Positions 26,273-36,924 of a DNA stretch of 64,000 bases are shown piece after piece. Source of the stretch: Bacteroidetes bacterium UBA2364 (lineage in GTDB: Bacteria > Bacteroidota > Rhodothermia > Rhodothermales > UBA2364). Made by a program: the position numbers and the translations under genes. The stretch is from the NCBI GenBank assembly GCA_002344075.1, contig DDTM01000103.1, forward strand, positions 21,656-85,655, given 5' to 3'. The stretch's first letter is position 1. Each line of letters opens with the position of its first letter. The notes beneath the pieces are model-generated. The model saw only the letters and a program-made list of their open reading frames with translations. It searched no databases and was not told where the DNA came from.

Positions 26273-28171
26273 ATGAGTTATCAAGCTATATATGATTGCT
26301 CCATCCAAGACCCTGATGGTTTTTGGGGCGAAGCTGCAGAAAGCATTCATTGGTATAAAAAGTGGGATCGTGTGTTAAATCGCATGAACCCACCGTTTTA
26401 TAAATGGTTCGATGGGGCAAAAACAAATACCTGTTACAATGCATTAGACCGACATATAGAAAGTGGGCGTGCCGATCAGGCTGCTTTGATTTATGACAGT
26501 CCGGTTACAAACGCTAAAAAAACATATACCTATCGCGAATTAAGAGATCGGGTGGCAAAATTGGCTGGCGCACTTGGCGCATTGGGTGTGGAAAAAGGCG
26601 ATCGGGTCTTGATTTATATGCCAATGGTCCCTGAAGCCGTTATGGCAATGCTGGCTTGTGCCCGGATTGGTGCGATCCACTCGGTGGTGTTTGGTGGTTT
26701 TGCGGCCAATGAGTTAGCGACACGGATAGATGATGCCAAGCCAAAGGCCATTGTTTCGGCCAGTTGTGGCATCGAAGTCCAGCGAGTGATTGCTTATAAA
26801 CCCTTGCTCGATGAAGCCATATCCCTTTCTACCCACAAACCAACCGCTTGTCTAATCCTGCAACGCCCCCAATTGCAGGCCGAAATGCATGATGGACGTG
26901 ATGTGGATTTTGAGGAGGCTTGTGAAAATGCCCAGCCCGCAGACTGTGTTCCGGTTGCGGCTACCGATCCGCTGTATATCCTTTATACGAGTGGCACTAC
27001 CGGAATTCCGAAAGGGATTGTCCGCGATAATGGCGGCCATATGGTTGCCTTACAGTGGAGCATGAAGTACATTTATAATGTGCAGCCCGGCGAAGTGTTC
27101 TGGGCCGCCTCGGATGTGGGCTGGGTAGTAGGGCACTCTTATATAGTATATGGGCCGCTGCTAAATGGGAGTACCACGGTGGTGTTTGAAGGAAAACCCG
27201 TAGGGACGCCGGACCCCGGTGCTTTTTGGCGGGTAATCGCCGACCATAATGTATCGGTCTTGTTTACGGCCCCAACCGCCATTCGTGCGATCAAACGGGA
27301 GGATCCCAATGCTTCCTATCTAGAAAAATACGACCTTAGCCACTTTCGGACGCTTTTCTTGGCAGGAGAACGGTGCGATCCGGATACTTTGATTTGGTCT
27401 ATGGACAAATTAAAGGTTCCGGTAATTGATCATTGGTGGCAAACCGAAACTGGATGGCCTATTTCGGCCAATTGCTTGGGGATCGAACAATTTGAAATCC
27501 GTCCGGGATCGGCAACGAAGCCTGTTCCGGGATATGATGTGCAGGTGCTGGATATTTCTGGTAATCAAAAAGAGGTGAATGACATCGGCAATGTGGTCGT
27601 GAAACTTCCCATGCCGCCCGGATGCCTGCCTACCCTATGGAACAATGATGCTCGATTTGTGAATTCGTATATGACGATGTACGACGGTTATTATCTAACA
27701 GGTGATGCCGGGTACATAGACGAAGAGGGCTATCTGTGGATTATGAGCCGGATAGATGACATCATTAACGTGGCGGGGCACAGACTTTCCACAGGTGCGA
27801 TGGAAGAGGTCTTGGCGTCGCATCCTGATGTGGCGGAATGCGCCGTATTTGGCGTAAAAGACGACCTGAAAGGGGAAGTTCCGATGGGAATGGTGGTCTT
27901 AAAAGCAGGTGTGATGCGTCCGGCTGAAGTGATCGTTCCTGAATTGGTGAAATTGGTCCGCGAAAAAATTGGGCCAGTTGCTGCCTTTAAACTGGCGACT
28001 GTGGTGAAGCGTCTGCCCAAAACCCGATCCGGTAAAATCTTGCGAGGAACTATCAAAAAAATTGCAGATGGCGAGGAATACAAAGTACCCGCAACCATTG
28101 ATGATCCAGCCATTCTGGAGGAAATTACTGAAAACCTAACACAAATGGGGTTTGCACATCCTCATGAATAA
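26273..28171 (+). CDS. prpE: propionyl-CoA synthetase (AMP-forming)
   Basis: This 632-residue acyl-CoA ligase is related to acs but closer to PrpE. It opens with SYQAIYDCSIQDPDGFWGE, has NPPFYKWFDGAKTNTCYNA as PrpE proteins do, YTSGTTGIPKG (from residue 238), ASDVGWVVGHSYIVYGPL, HWWQTETGWPI, and the catalytic lysine 588 in KTRSGKILRG. Its length equals PrpE (about 630). It should make propionyl-CoA for the methylcitrate or methylmalonyl route; acetate or acrylate could also be used. The gene follows the triple terminator array, so expression probably requires read-through, antitermination or a promoter inside module 3. No other propionate pathway gene is in the window. Confidence 0.9.
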   Translation: MSYQAIYDCSIQDPDGFWGEAAESIHWYKKWDRVLNRMNPPFYKWFDGAKTNTCYNALDRHIESGRADQAALIYDSPVTNAKKTYTYRELRDRVAKLAGALGALGVEKGDRVLIYMPMVPEAVMAMLACARIGAIHSVVFGGFAANELATRIDDAKPKAIVSASCGIEVQRVIAYKPLLDEAISLSTHKPTACLILQRPQLQAEMHDGRDVDFEEACENAQPADCVPVAATDPLYILYTSGTTGIPKGIVRDNGGHMVALQWSMKYIYNVQPGEVFWAASDVGWVVGHSYIVYGPLLNGSTTVVFEGKPVGTPDPGAFWRVIADHNVSVLFTAPTAIRAIKREDPNASYLEKYDLSHFRTLFLAGERCDPDTLIWSMDKLKVPVIDHWWQTETGWPISANCLGIEQFEIRPGSATKPVPGYDVQVLDISGNQKEVNDIGNVVVKLPMPPGCLPTLWNNDARFVNSYMTMYDGYYLTGDAGYIDEEGYLWIMSRIDDIINVAGHRLSTGAMEEVLASHPDVAECAVFGVKDDLKGEVPMGMVVLKAGVMRPAEVIVPELVKLVREKIGPVAAFKLATVVKRLPKTRSGKILRGTIKKIADGEEYKVPATIDDPAILEEITENLTQMGFAHPHE

Positions 28172-28203
28172 ATAAGTAACCGATCAACTAGCCATACCCG
28201 GTT

Positions 28204-28265
28204 AAGCAACGGGTATCCAGAGACAGGGCCGACGGGGTGACGGCTCATCTGGATACACGTTGCTT
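28204..28265 (+). terminator. long terminator-like hairpin after prpE
   Basis: AAGCAACGGGTATCCAGA (28204-28221) pairs with TCTGGATACACGTTGCTT (28248-28265), seventeen of eighteen positions, with an inner GCCG/CGGC stem. A weak T-rich tail (TATTCTTT) follows. Confidence 0.7.
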
Positions 28266-28342
28266 TATTCTTTGGGTTAATATGGAACAAGATTGCAATC
28301 ATAACGGGTTGCGCATTTATTGAAATACCACTTTTTCAAGAG

Positions 28343-28666
28343 ATGCCATCTCTAAACGAACAAAATCTGGATGAGAAAAATAAAGACATTAATCCCAATC
28401 AGTGCCCCGTAACCCATTGTCTGAACCTGATCGGTGGGAAATGAAAGCCGATTGTATTGTATGATTCCGCGAGGTTGCAACTGTGGGAATTAGAAGGAGA
28501 TGGACTGATCGTCCGAAAAATTTATGCCGAAGTGCCCCTGAGAGTAGCGTACTCTATTACAAGTTATGGCGAAACCCTGTTCCCGTTGATCAATGCGATG
28601 AGTGCTTTTGGGCTGACAGATGTGGCGAACAAAGCCTCTACAATAAGTCTAATTGTATCTGAGTAG
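28343..28666 (+). pseudogene. decayed HxlR-family transcriptional regulator
   Basis: One reading frame from ATG 28343 encodes the HxlR N-terminal signature NQCPVTHCLNLIGGK. It then meets TGA at 28442-28444 exactly where the family has the tryptophan of GGKW. Past the stop, the same frame continues with KPIVLY and then LQLWELEGDGLIVRKIYAEVP-type sequence, the wing region of HxlR proteins, to TAG at 28666. About 20-25 residues of the recognition-helix region between these two parts are missing. So there is both a nonsense change and an in-frame deletion, and the protein cannot work. It was probably a redox or electrophile sensor; katG lies next to it on the other strand, but a past regulatory link is speculation. 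Confidence 0.8.
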
Positions 28667-28693
28667 TGATACGATGATGCGTTTCCCAATACA

Positions 28694-28726
28694 ACAGAAG
28701 GTGATCTCGCTGAGATCACCTTCTGT
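28694..28726. terminator. bidirectional terminator between the HxlR remnant and katG
   Basis: ACAGAAGGTGATCTC (28694-28708) and GAGATCACCTTCTGT (28712-28726) form a perfect 15-pair stem with a three-base loop. It lies 20 bp past the katG stop and is symmetric, so it can act on either strand; T-tracts are short. Confidence 0.7.
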
Positions 28727-28745
28727 ACTCACCTCTAAACGCAGG

Positions 28746-30953
<2,208 letters not shown>

Positions 30954-31069
30954 ACGCAAAGGTTAAAAAAGGGTTATTGGTTACTGGAATCAATTTACAA
31001 AAAACGCTTTCTGTTCGACTTGTACATACGGGCTTTTTAAAATATGGTAAATATATCATAGAATAAAGA

Positions 31070-31099
31070 AATAGGTCTATACAAACGTAAAGACCTATT
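31070..31099 (-). terminator. terminator of aspS
   Basis: AATAGGTCT (31070-31078) and AGACCTATT (31091-31099) form a nine-pair stem. On the minus strand it is followed by a T-rich tail (TCTTTATTC), 24 bp after the aspS stop. Confidence 0.6.
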
Positions 31100-31122
31100 G
31101 CAAATTAATATGTTTTTGTTGA

Positions 31123-32955
31123 TTATTTTTTTGACTCTGGCATCACGATCCGAATATGTAACTCTTCCAATTGATGATCGTCCACCGAATCTGGGGATTG
31201 TACCATCAATTCTTGGGCTGATGCCGTTTTGGGAAACGCGATCACATCACGCAAGGAGGGAGAACCCGTAAGCAGCATCACCATACGGTCTAAGCCGAGT
31301 GCGACACCGCCGTGAGGTGGTGCACCAAAACGGAAAGCGTCCAATAAAAATCCGAAACGGGCTTGGGCTTCCTCGGCGTCAATGCCCAGTAATTCAAACA
31401 TTTGTTGTTGTACTTCGCGGTTGTGAATCCGAATAGAGCCGCCTCCAATCTCGAAGCCATTCAAGACGATGTCATAAGCACGTGCCCGAACCTTGCCAGG
31501 ATCTGTTTTCATAAGTGGTAGGTCGTCCGGATTGGGCGATGTAAACGGGTGGTGCATGGCATACCAACGATCCTCGGTGCTGTTTGGGTCGCGCTCCACG
31601 AGTGGAAAATCGGTTACCCAAAGGAATTCCCATGCTTCACCGTCGGGAATTAGGTTCAATTCGTTGGCCAAGGCCAACCGTAGCCCGCCCATTTGCTCAA
31701 AGACCTTGGGCTGCGGACCTGCCAAAATAAAGACCAGGTCACCTTTTTGTGCACCGATTGCTTCTAAACCTTTTTTAACAAATTCCGTTGGTAGTACCTC
31801 CGCTTTTATGGAAGAATAAATGGTGTTGTCTTGTTGCCACTTGAAGTAGATCAATCCGGCGGCACCTAATTTTTTTCGGGCCACATCTTTGTCCATTTTA
31901 TCCAACCACGCACGGCCACGCTCGCTTTCGCCGGGAACCAAAATCCCAACAATGGCACCTTTGTTCTCTAAAACCTGATTGAAAATCCGGAAAGGAGAAC
32001 CATTAAAGGCTGTACTCAGATCAAAAAGCGGCAAGCCAAAGCGTAAATCCGGTTTATCAACCCCATAAGTCCGAATTGCAGCATCGTAGGTCATTCTTCG
32101 GAAGGGTGTTTGCAGTGTAACGCCTTTTAGTTCCTGCCAAACCTTCACCATCAACCCTTCAATGATCCGTTGAACCGATGCTTCGGTCGCAAAGGTCATC
32201 TCAACGTCTATTTGTGTGAATTCAGGCTGACGGTCTGCGCGTAGGTCTTCGTCACGGAAACACTTGGTAATCTGGAAGTAGCGGTCCATCCCAGCCACCA
32301 TTAGAATTTGCTTGTAGGTTTGTGGAGATTGCGGGAGCGCAAAAAAGTGTCCAGGGTGTACCCGACTTGGCACCAAGTAATCACGGGCTCCTTCCGGTGT
32401 GGATTTCATCAAGACGGGGGTTTCCACTTCTACAAAATCATTATCTGAAAAGTGGCGGCGGGTAATTTGGTATAGTTTGTGTCGAAGGATAAGGTTTTGT
32501 TGTAATCCAAGACGCCGCATGTCTAAATAACGATACCGCAAACGCAATTCTTCATTTACTTTGCCAGATTTTTCTTCGTGGGCCGAGAGGGAAAACGGTA
32601 CCGGATCGGAAGCATTCAGGATGATCAGGTCATGTACCCGTATCTCAATTTGTCCGGTAGGAAGTTTCGGGTTTACGTTTTCGGCATCCCGCTCCTGTAC
32701 GACGCCCTGAACCGAGACCACAAATTCGCTACGGAGTGCCTCGGCGGCGGCATGAGCGGTTTGGTTATCTTGTGGGGAAAAGACGACTTGTGTCAGCCCA
32801 AATCGGTCTCTAAGATCAATAAAAATAACACCCCCTAAATCGCGGCGTGTATCCACCCAGCCTTTGAGGGTAACGGTTTTGCCTACTTCTGCGAGGGTTA
32901 AACTACCACAGGTGTGCGACCGTTCACCATGGGTGTCTTTTCCGAAATGTGTCAT
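31123..32955 (-). CDS. aspS: aspartyl-tRNA synthetase
   Basis: This 610-residue class II synthetase charges tRNA-Asp. An N-terminal OB-fold anticodon-binding domain (GWVDTRRDLGGVIFIDLRDR) leads to the class II core with motif 2 (FRDEDLRADRQPEFTQIDVE) and motif 3 (GVALGLDRMVMLLTG). The bacterial-type GAD insertion lies between them (about 290-420). The length and insertion are typical of bacterial AspRS; whether it also charges tRNA-Asn cannot be told here. It is a single-gene transcript with its own terminator and a 348-bp upstream region containing a 14-bp palindrome. Confidence 0.97.
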   Translation of the reverse strand: MTHFGKDTHGERSHTCGSLTLAEVGKTVTLKGWVDTRRDLGGVIFIDLRDRFGLTQVVFSPQDNQTAHAAAEALRSEFVVSVQGVVQERDAENVNPKLPTGQIEIRVHDLIILNASDPVPFSLSAHEEKSGKVNEELRLRYRYLDMRRLGLQQNLILRHKLYQITRRHFSDNDFVEVETPVLMKSTPEGARDYLVPSRVHPGHFFALPQSPQTYKQILMVAGMDRYFQITKCFRDEDLRADRQPEFTQIDVEMTFATEASVQRIIEGLMVKVWQELKGVTLQTPFRRMTYDAAIRTYGVDKPDLRFGLPLFDLSTAFNGSPFRIFNQVLENKGAIVGILVPGESERGRAWLDKMDKDVARKKLGAAGLIYFKWQQDNTIYSSIKAEVLPTEFVKKGLEAIGAQKGDLVFILAGPQPKVFEQMGGLRLALANELNLIPDGEAWEFLWVTDFPLVERDPNSTEDRWYAMHHPFTSPNPDDLPLMKTDPGKVRARAYDIVLNGFEIGGGSIRIHNREVQQQMFELLGIDAEEAQARFGFLLDAFRFGAPPHGGVALGLDRMVMLLTGSPSLRDVIAFPKTASAQELMVQSPDSVDDHQLEELHIRIVMPESKK

Positions 32956-33303
32956 GTTTATACAGGATATAAAAGGTTGTTTTGCACCAAACCGCTATCG
33001 CCAATGTCAGAAAGCGCTTTCTAAAAACTGTTCTCATAAAAAAAGGCTCGTTTCCGGCCTTCGGTTTTAGGGTATAATGCTAAAAATATAGTTTTTACCC
33101 ATCCTCGTGGGGGTCAAGATTGTAAAAAGAATCGTTCTGAAACAAAAAAAGGTTCAATTTCGGTATGGGAAATCTCCAAAATACCCCGGATTTGGGCAAT
33201 ACGCCTTTTGTGAAAATTCTGATGGCTCAATTTTTAGGATCCTGTAACAAAACGATTTTAAAATCATCGTACTTTAAAACCCACCCCCCGAAAACCTCCT
33301 CCT
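32956..33303. other. divergent intergenic region aspS / FAD reductase
   Basis: This region must hold the promoters for both divergent genes. I saw no reading frame or RNA gene. Apart from the palindrome at 33009-33022 there are only A/T-rich tracts; no promoter match was good enough to place. Confidence 0.5.
33009..33022. promoter_or_regulatory. perfect 14-bp palindrome upstream of aspS
   Basis: AGAAAGCGCTTTCT is a perfect palindrome with a central CG, similar in form to LacI/GalR-family operators. It lies 54 bp before the aspS start. Its role is unproven. Confidence 0.3.
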
Positions 33304-34647
33304 ATGAAGCACGTTTTTATTATTGGCAATGGAATTTCCGGAATTACCACCGCGCGGTATATTCGGAAGCAAAACCCCGACATTAAGATAACCGTTATTG
33401 GTAATGAGACAGATTATTTCTATGCAAGAACGGCTTTGATGTATCTGTACATGGGACATCTCCAATTTGAAGATACCAAACCTTATGAGGATGGATTCTG
33501 GGAAAAAAACCGAATTTCCCTCATCAAGGGCGATGTTGTGTCTCTTCAAGCAGAAGATCGGAAACTCTTTCTGGCAGATGGCCGTAGCGTTGTCTTTGAC
33601 CAATTGGTCATTGCATCCGGTTCTAAGCCACTGATGGCAAATTGGCCGGGCAAAACCCTTGATGGCATACAAGGATTCTATGGGATGAACGATTTGGCGC
33701 TGTTAGAGGAAAATACCCGCAATATCCGTAATGCAGTTGTGATCGGAGGGGGATTGATTGGGATCGAATTGGCGGAAATGCTACACACAAGAGGAATTCA
33801 CATCACTTTTTTGGTTCGTGAAAACCGGTATATGGAACGGATCCTGCCGCCTGAAGAATCGGAATTGGTTCATCAAGAAATTCGCCGCAATGGGGTTCGT
33901 CTCCAATTGAATACTGAGGTTAAAGCATTTCATGGAGACGGGAATGGTCGTGTATCTATGGTTGAAACCACCACGAGTGAAGAAATACCTACCGAGTTGG
34001 CCTGTATTAGTATCGGCGTGACGCCCAATATTGCTTGGTTGAACGGAAGTGGAATCAACACCAATCGTGGTGTGTTGGTGGATGCCCATTTTAAGACCAA
34101 TTTCCCCGATATTTTCGCTGTTGGAGATTGTGCGGAATTTCAAAATCCGTTACCCGAACAGCGCCCACTTGAACAACTTTGGTACACGGGGAAGATGCAC
34201 GGAGAAGTAGTGGGAACCGTTCTGGGCGGAGGGCTAGCCACGTATCAAAAAGGGGTATTTTTTAACTCAGCCAAATTTTTTGATATGGAATATCAGGTAT
34301 ATGGGGATGTAACGTCCGATGTTCCAATGGGGGTTCAAGAAATCTTCTGGCAACATGGGCACGAACACAAATCTATCCGCATCCGATATAATGCCCGATC
34401 TGGATCCGTTATTGGTTTTTTGGTTATGGGGATACGGTTTAGGCAACAAGCCTGCCAAAAGTGGATAAAACGGCAAACACCCATTGAAGAAGTGCTAAGG
34501 AATCTGAACATGGCCTTTTTTGATCCTGAATTTTTTTATACTTTCGGAACGGAAGTTAGAGAGGCATATGAAGCAGCTACCGGAAACCCACGTGCTATAA
34601 CGACAACGCTAAAACGAACTTTTTGGCCAATTTTTAGACCCAAATAA
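33304..34647 (+). CDS. NAD(P)/FAD-dependent pyridine nucleotide-disulfide family reductase
   Basis: This is a 447-residue flavoprotein. The FAD-binding Rossmann motif is at the N-terminus (VFIIGNGISGITTARYI), the NAD(P)-binding one in the middle (VVIGGGLIGIELAEML), and the second FAD motif is FAVGDCAEF. It has no CxxC redox-active disulfide, so it belongs with the ferredoxin/rubredoxin/nitrite reductase-like branch and not with the lipoamide or thioredoxin reductases. A C-terminal extension of roughly 130 residues has no motif I know. No ferredoxin or rubredoxin gene is adjacent, so the electron acceptor is unknown. It is transcribed away from aspS. Confidence 0.85.
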   Translation: MKHVFIIGNGISGITTARYIRKQNPDIKITVIGNETDYFYARTALMYLYMGHLQFEDTKPYEDGFWEKNRISLIKGDVVSLQAEDRKLFLADGRSVVFDQLVIASGSKPLMANWPGKTLDGIQGFYGMNDLALLEENTRNIRNAVVIGGGLIGIELAEMLHTRGIHITFLVRENRYMERILPPEESELVHQEIRRNGVRLQLNTEVKAFHGDGNGRVSMVETTTSEEIPTELACISIGVTPNIAWLNGSGINTNRGVLVDAHFKTNFPDIFAVGDCAEFQNPLPEQRPLEQLWYTGKMHGEVVGTVLGGGLATYQKGVFFNSAKFFDMEYQVYGDVTSDVPMGVQEIFWQHGHEHKSIRIRYNARSGSVIGFLVMGIRFRQQACQKWIKRQTPIEEVLRNLNMAFFDPEFFYTFGTEVREAYEAATGNPRAITTTLKRTFWPIFRPK

Positions 34648-34733
34648 AGTTCATTATTGTCATCACCTGTATGTTTGTGGGATATAACAAAAAGCGGAAA
34701 ATTAATTTAGCAATACACTTATCTGCCATAATC

Positions 34734-35261
34734 ATGATCCAAGCCCAACTTACAGAAAAACTAAGTGCCTTAGAACGTGCTACACTCGCCCTGCTAGATC
34801 ATGCAACGACCTTTCCGGAGGCAGCACGAACGGCCAAGCCTGCACTTGATACCTGGTCGCCGATAGAGGTGGTGTATCACCTCTATTTATCCGAAAGAAT
34901 GTCTCAGCTTTTGGTTCAGCGATTTATTTCCTCTGGCAAAAAGGCCCCCCAGGAAAGCCTTAAATCCTCCATCGGCATGTGGAAACTGCGGTTTGGCAAT
35001 CTATTGCCTGTGCGGATAAAGGCCCCCGGCCCAGTTGCGAAAATCCCATCGAATTTGGAGTGGGATCGCGTTCGAGAGGAATGGCTTGCCCAGCGAAGAG
35101 ACCTTCAATCGTGGTTAGTGGGGCTTTCAGACGAAGTAGTGACCTCCACTTGTTTTCGGCATCCGATTGCGGGAGACATATCGTTGGTGCAAATGCTCGA
35201 CTTTTTCTTGATCCACCTCAACCGTCACGAACAGCAAATCCGAAAGAGGCTTAGGGCGTAA
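34734..35261 (+). CDS. DinB-family four-helix protein
   Basis: This 175-residue protein has the DinB/YfiT-like four-helix bundle pattern: ...DTWSPIEVVYHLYLSERMSQLL near the N-terminus and a histidine-containing helix LIHLNRHEQQIRKRL at the end. These histidines usually bind a metal. Members act as thiol-dependent transferases with poorly known substrates. An upstream in-frame ATG at 34671 would add 21 residues, but the ATG at 34734 (MIQAQL) fits the family's usual start. It ends convergently with the GNAT gene, overlapping it by 11 bp. Confidence 0.75.
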   Translation: MIQAQLTEKLSALERATLALLDHATTFPEAARTAKPALDTWSPIEVVYHLYLSERMSQLLVQRFISSGKKAPQESLKSSIGMWKLRFGNLLPVRIKAPGPVAKIPSNLEWDRVREEWLAQRRDLQSWLVGLSDEVVTSTCFRHPIAGDISLVQMLDFFLIHLNRHEQQIRKRLRA

Positions 35262-35823
35262 GCGTAACGGCCTCGCGTATAAGGTTTTTTTCCATCAATA
35301 CCACCGGAAGTTCCTCTCCGTTGGGTAAGGGTACACGAATTTTTTCGGTCTCTTGATAACCATACCGTGCATATAGCGGAACGCCCGCCAAAGTGGCGCC
35401 CAAGGAAAACCTACGGAACCCAGCTTCAAACGCCTTTAGTTCACACCATGCCAACAATTGCGCACCTATACCCATCCGCGCCCAATCCGGATGAACAAAA
35501 AAGGCCCGTATCCGAGCAGCCTCGGTCAGTGGATCCATCCATTCTCCGTCTTCGCGATGGGTGGCATGGTCGCTCCCAAACAATGTTTTTCGGGCAGACC
35601 ATCCGCCACAGGCAACAATAAATCCCTCATTTTCAACCACATAATAGGTTCCATCCATAATCAACTGGGAATCTGCACCAAATACTGTTCCAATGGCACC
35701 TTCCAATTGCCGGTCGGTATAATACGGGGCTTGTAATATGCGGGTAGAATGCGTGATTAAGCTATTTAAGACCTGTACTTCGTCTATTCTCGCCGGGCGA
35801 ATAGGTGCATGGAAAGGTTTCAT
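35251..35823 (-). CDS. GNAT-family N-acetyltransferase
   Basis: This is a 190-residue acetyltransferase fold protein. The acetyl-CoA binding motif is in the middle: IRAFFVHPDWARMGIGAQLLAW, where R-M-G-I-G is the pyrophosphate loop. It is followed by LYARYGYQETE, the usual end of the GNAT core. The substrate cannot be told from sequence. It lies tail-to-tail with the DinB-like gene (11-bp overlap) and 17 bp downstream of the CxxCH lipoprotein gene on the same strand, so the two may be co-transcribed. Confidence 0.85.
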   Translation of the reverse strand: MKPFHAPIRPARIDEVQVLNSLITHSTRILQAPYYTDRQLEGAIGTVFGADSQLIMDGTYYVVENEGFIVACGGWSARKTLFGSDHATHREDGEWMDPLTEAARIRAFFVHPDWARMGIGAQLLAWCELKAFEAGFRRFSLGATLAGVPLYARYGYQETEKIRVPLPNGEELPVVLMEKNLIREAVTLTP

Positions 35824-35840
35824 GTTATGATGGGAAAAGT

Positions 35841-36779
35841 CTATAAGCCCAAAGATTTAATCAAAGACAAATCCGCTTCTGAGGCAGTGCCGATTTGTCG
35901 CTTTTCCAAAAGTCCGGATACAAAAAGGGTTGCATAGGGACCTAAGATGGTGTCGCTGCGTTTGGCATGTTCCTTAAAATAGGTTATCAAAGCCGCTGGA
36001 ACCACTTTGCCATTTAGATATAGCTCCCGTTTGGTTCCGTTTGCTCCTAATGGGGCAGGATTGGGGAAACTTTTATGGGGTTCAAACTGTCGAGAGCCAA
36101 AATGACAGCCTACACATTGTACGGGCGATTTCAAACTTTGTGGTTTGGCCAGTGTTTGTTCGGCCAAGTTACCTGCTTGATTATACACCCAATAATCCCA
36201 AAAGCCATCCCGACGCTTTTTCATTATCGTGGTTTCTACCCAGTTACCTTCCTCGCGGTGTTCGCCAACAAAGGTGGTTCCCACTGGATACAAAAGCTTT
36301 TTACCATTTTCTTTATAAGAAGCGAGTGCTGCTCGGAGTGCAGATTCCGGCACATACACATCGCGTATGGCAGTGGTCATTACGCCTGAGACTGATAGCT
36401 TAAAGCCTTGTTTATAGGCTACTTGCTGCAAAAAAGATGAAAGTGAGATAGGAATATTTCTGGCGCGGTTATAGGTAGCCCCAACCCAAGATTTTAGGCC
36501 GTTCCAGTCCATTTTATCTGCCGGAAGTTGGGCGGCTGCATCCGGCGAAACGGCTTTAAGGGCAGATTTGCGGATAAAGAAGGACGTTCCATCTTTTACC
36601 AAGATGCCTGCTTTAATTGGGTCTTGGCCTTCGGGAGCGGCATATCCTCCAAGATAAAACAACAATAAACGCTCTTGATCGGACTTGTTCAGGTTAACAG
36701 GCAGTAAGTCGGGATCGGACGTGGGCGAACAGCCGCTTATCATTGCCCAAAAAAGCCAAGCGATAACAACTTTTTTCAT
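35841..36779 (-). CDS. CxxCH haem-binding lipoprotein
   Basis: This 312-residue protein has a lipoprotein signal (KKVVIAWLFWAMISGC). The start is placed at the ATG 36779, 15 codons inside the longest frame, because this gives a proper signal. A single CVGCH haem c site lies in the last third, in a context (SPVQCVGCHFG) like that of haem-binding surface proteins. The middle has no motif I recognise. It shares the lipobox and one CxxCH with the smaller protein at 314-835, but not obvious sequence otherwise. It may share an operon with the GNAT gene downstream. An electron-transfer or sensing role is inferred from the haem site alone. Confidence 0.7.
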   Translation of the reverse strand: MKKVVIAWLFWAMISGCSPTSDPDLLPVNLNKSDQERLLLFYLGGYAAPEGQDPIKAGILVKDGTSFFIRKSALKAVSPDAAAQLPADKMDWNGLKSWVGATYNRARNIPISLSSFLQQVAYKQGFKLSVSGVMTTAIRDVYVPESALRAALASYKENGKKLLYPVGTTFVGEHREEGNWVETTIMKKRRDGFWDYWVYNQAGNLAEQTLAKPQSLKSPVQCVGCHFGSRQFEPHKSFPNPAPLGANGTKRELYLNGKVVPAALITYFKEHAKRSDTILGPYATLFVSGLLEKRQIGTASEADLSLIKSLGL

Positions 36780-36924
36780 CGTTATTAGGGTTGTATGTGA
36801 TGATCTGTGGGTAGGGAACCGCAAGATAAGGCAATGGCCCTTATAAAAATGTGGGGGAAATAATGAAACACACGACGACTGAATAGTAGCGAGAATCGGT
36901 CGGTATTATGGCTGGTGGTGCTCC

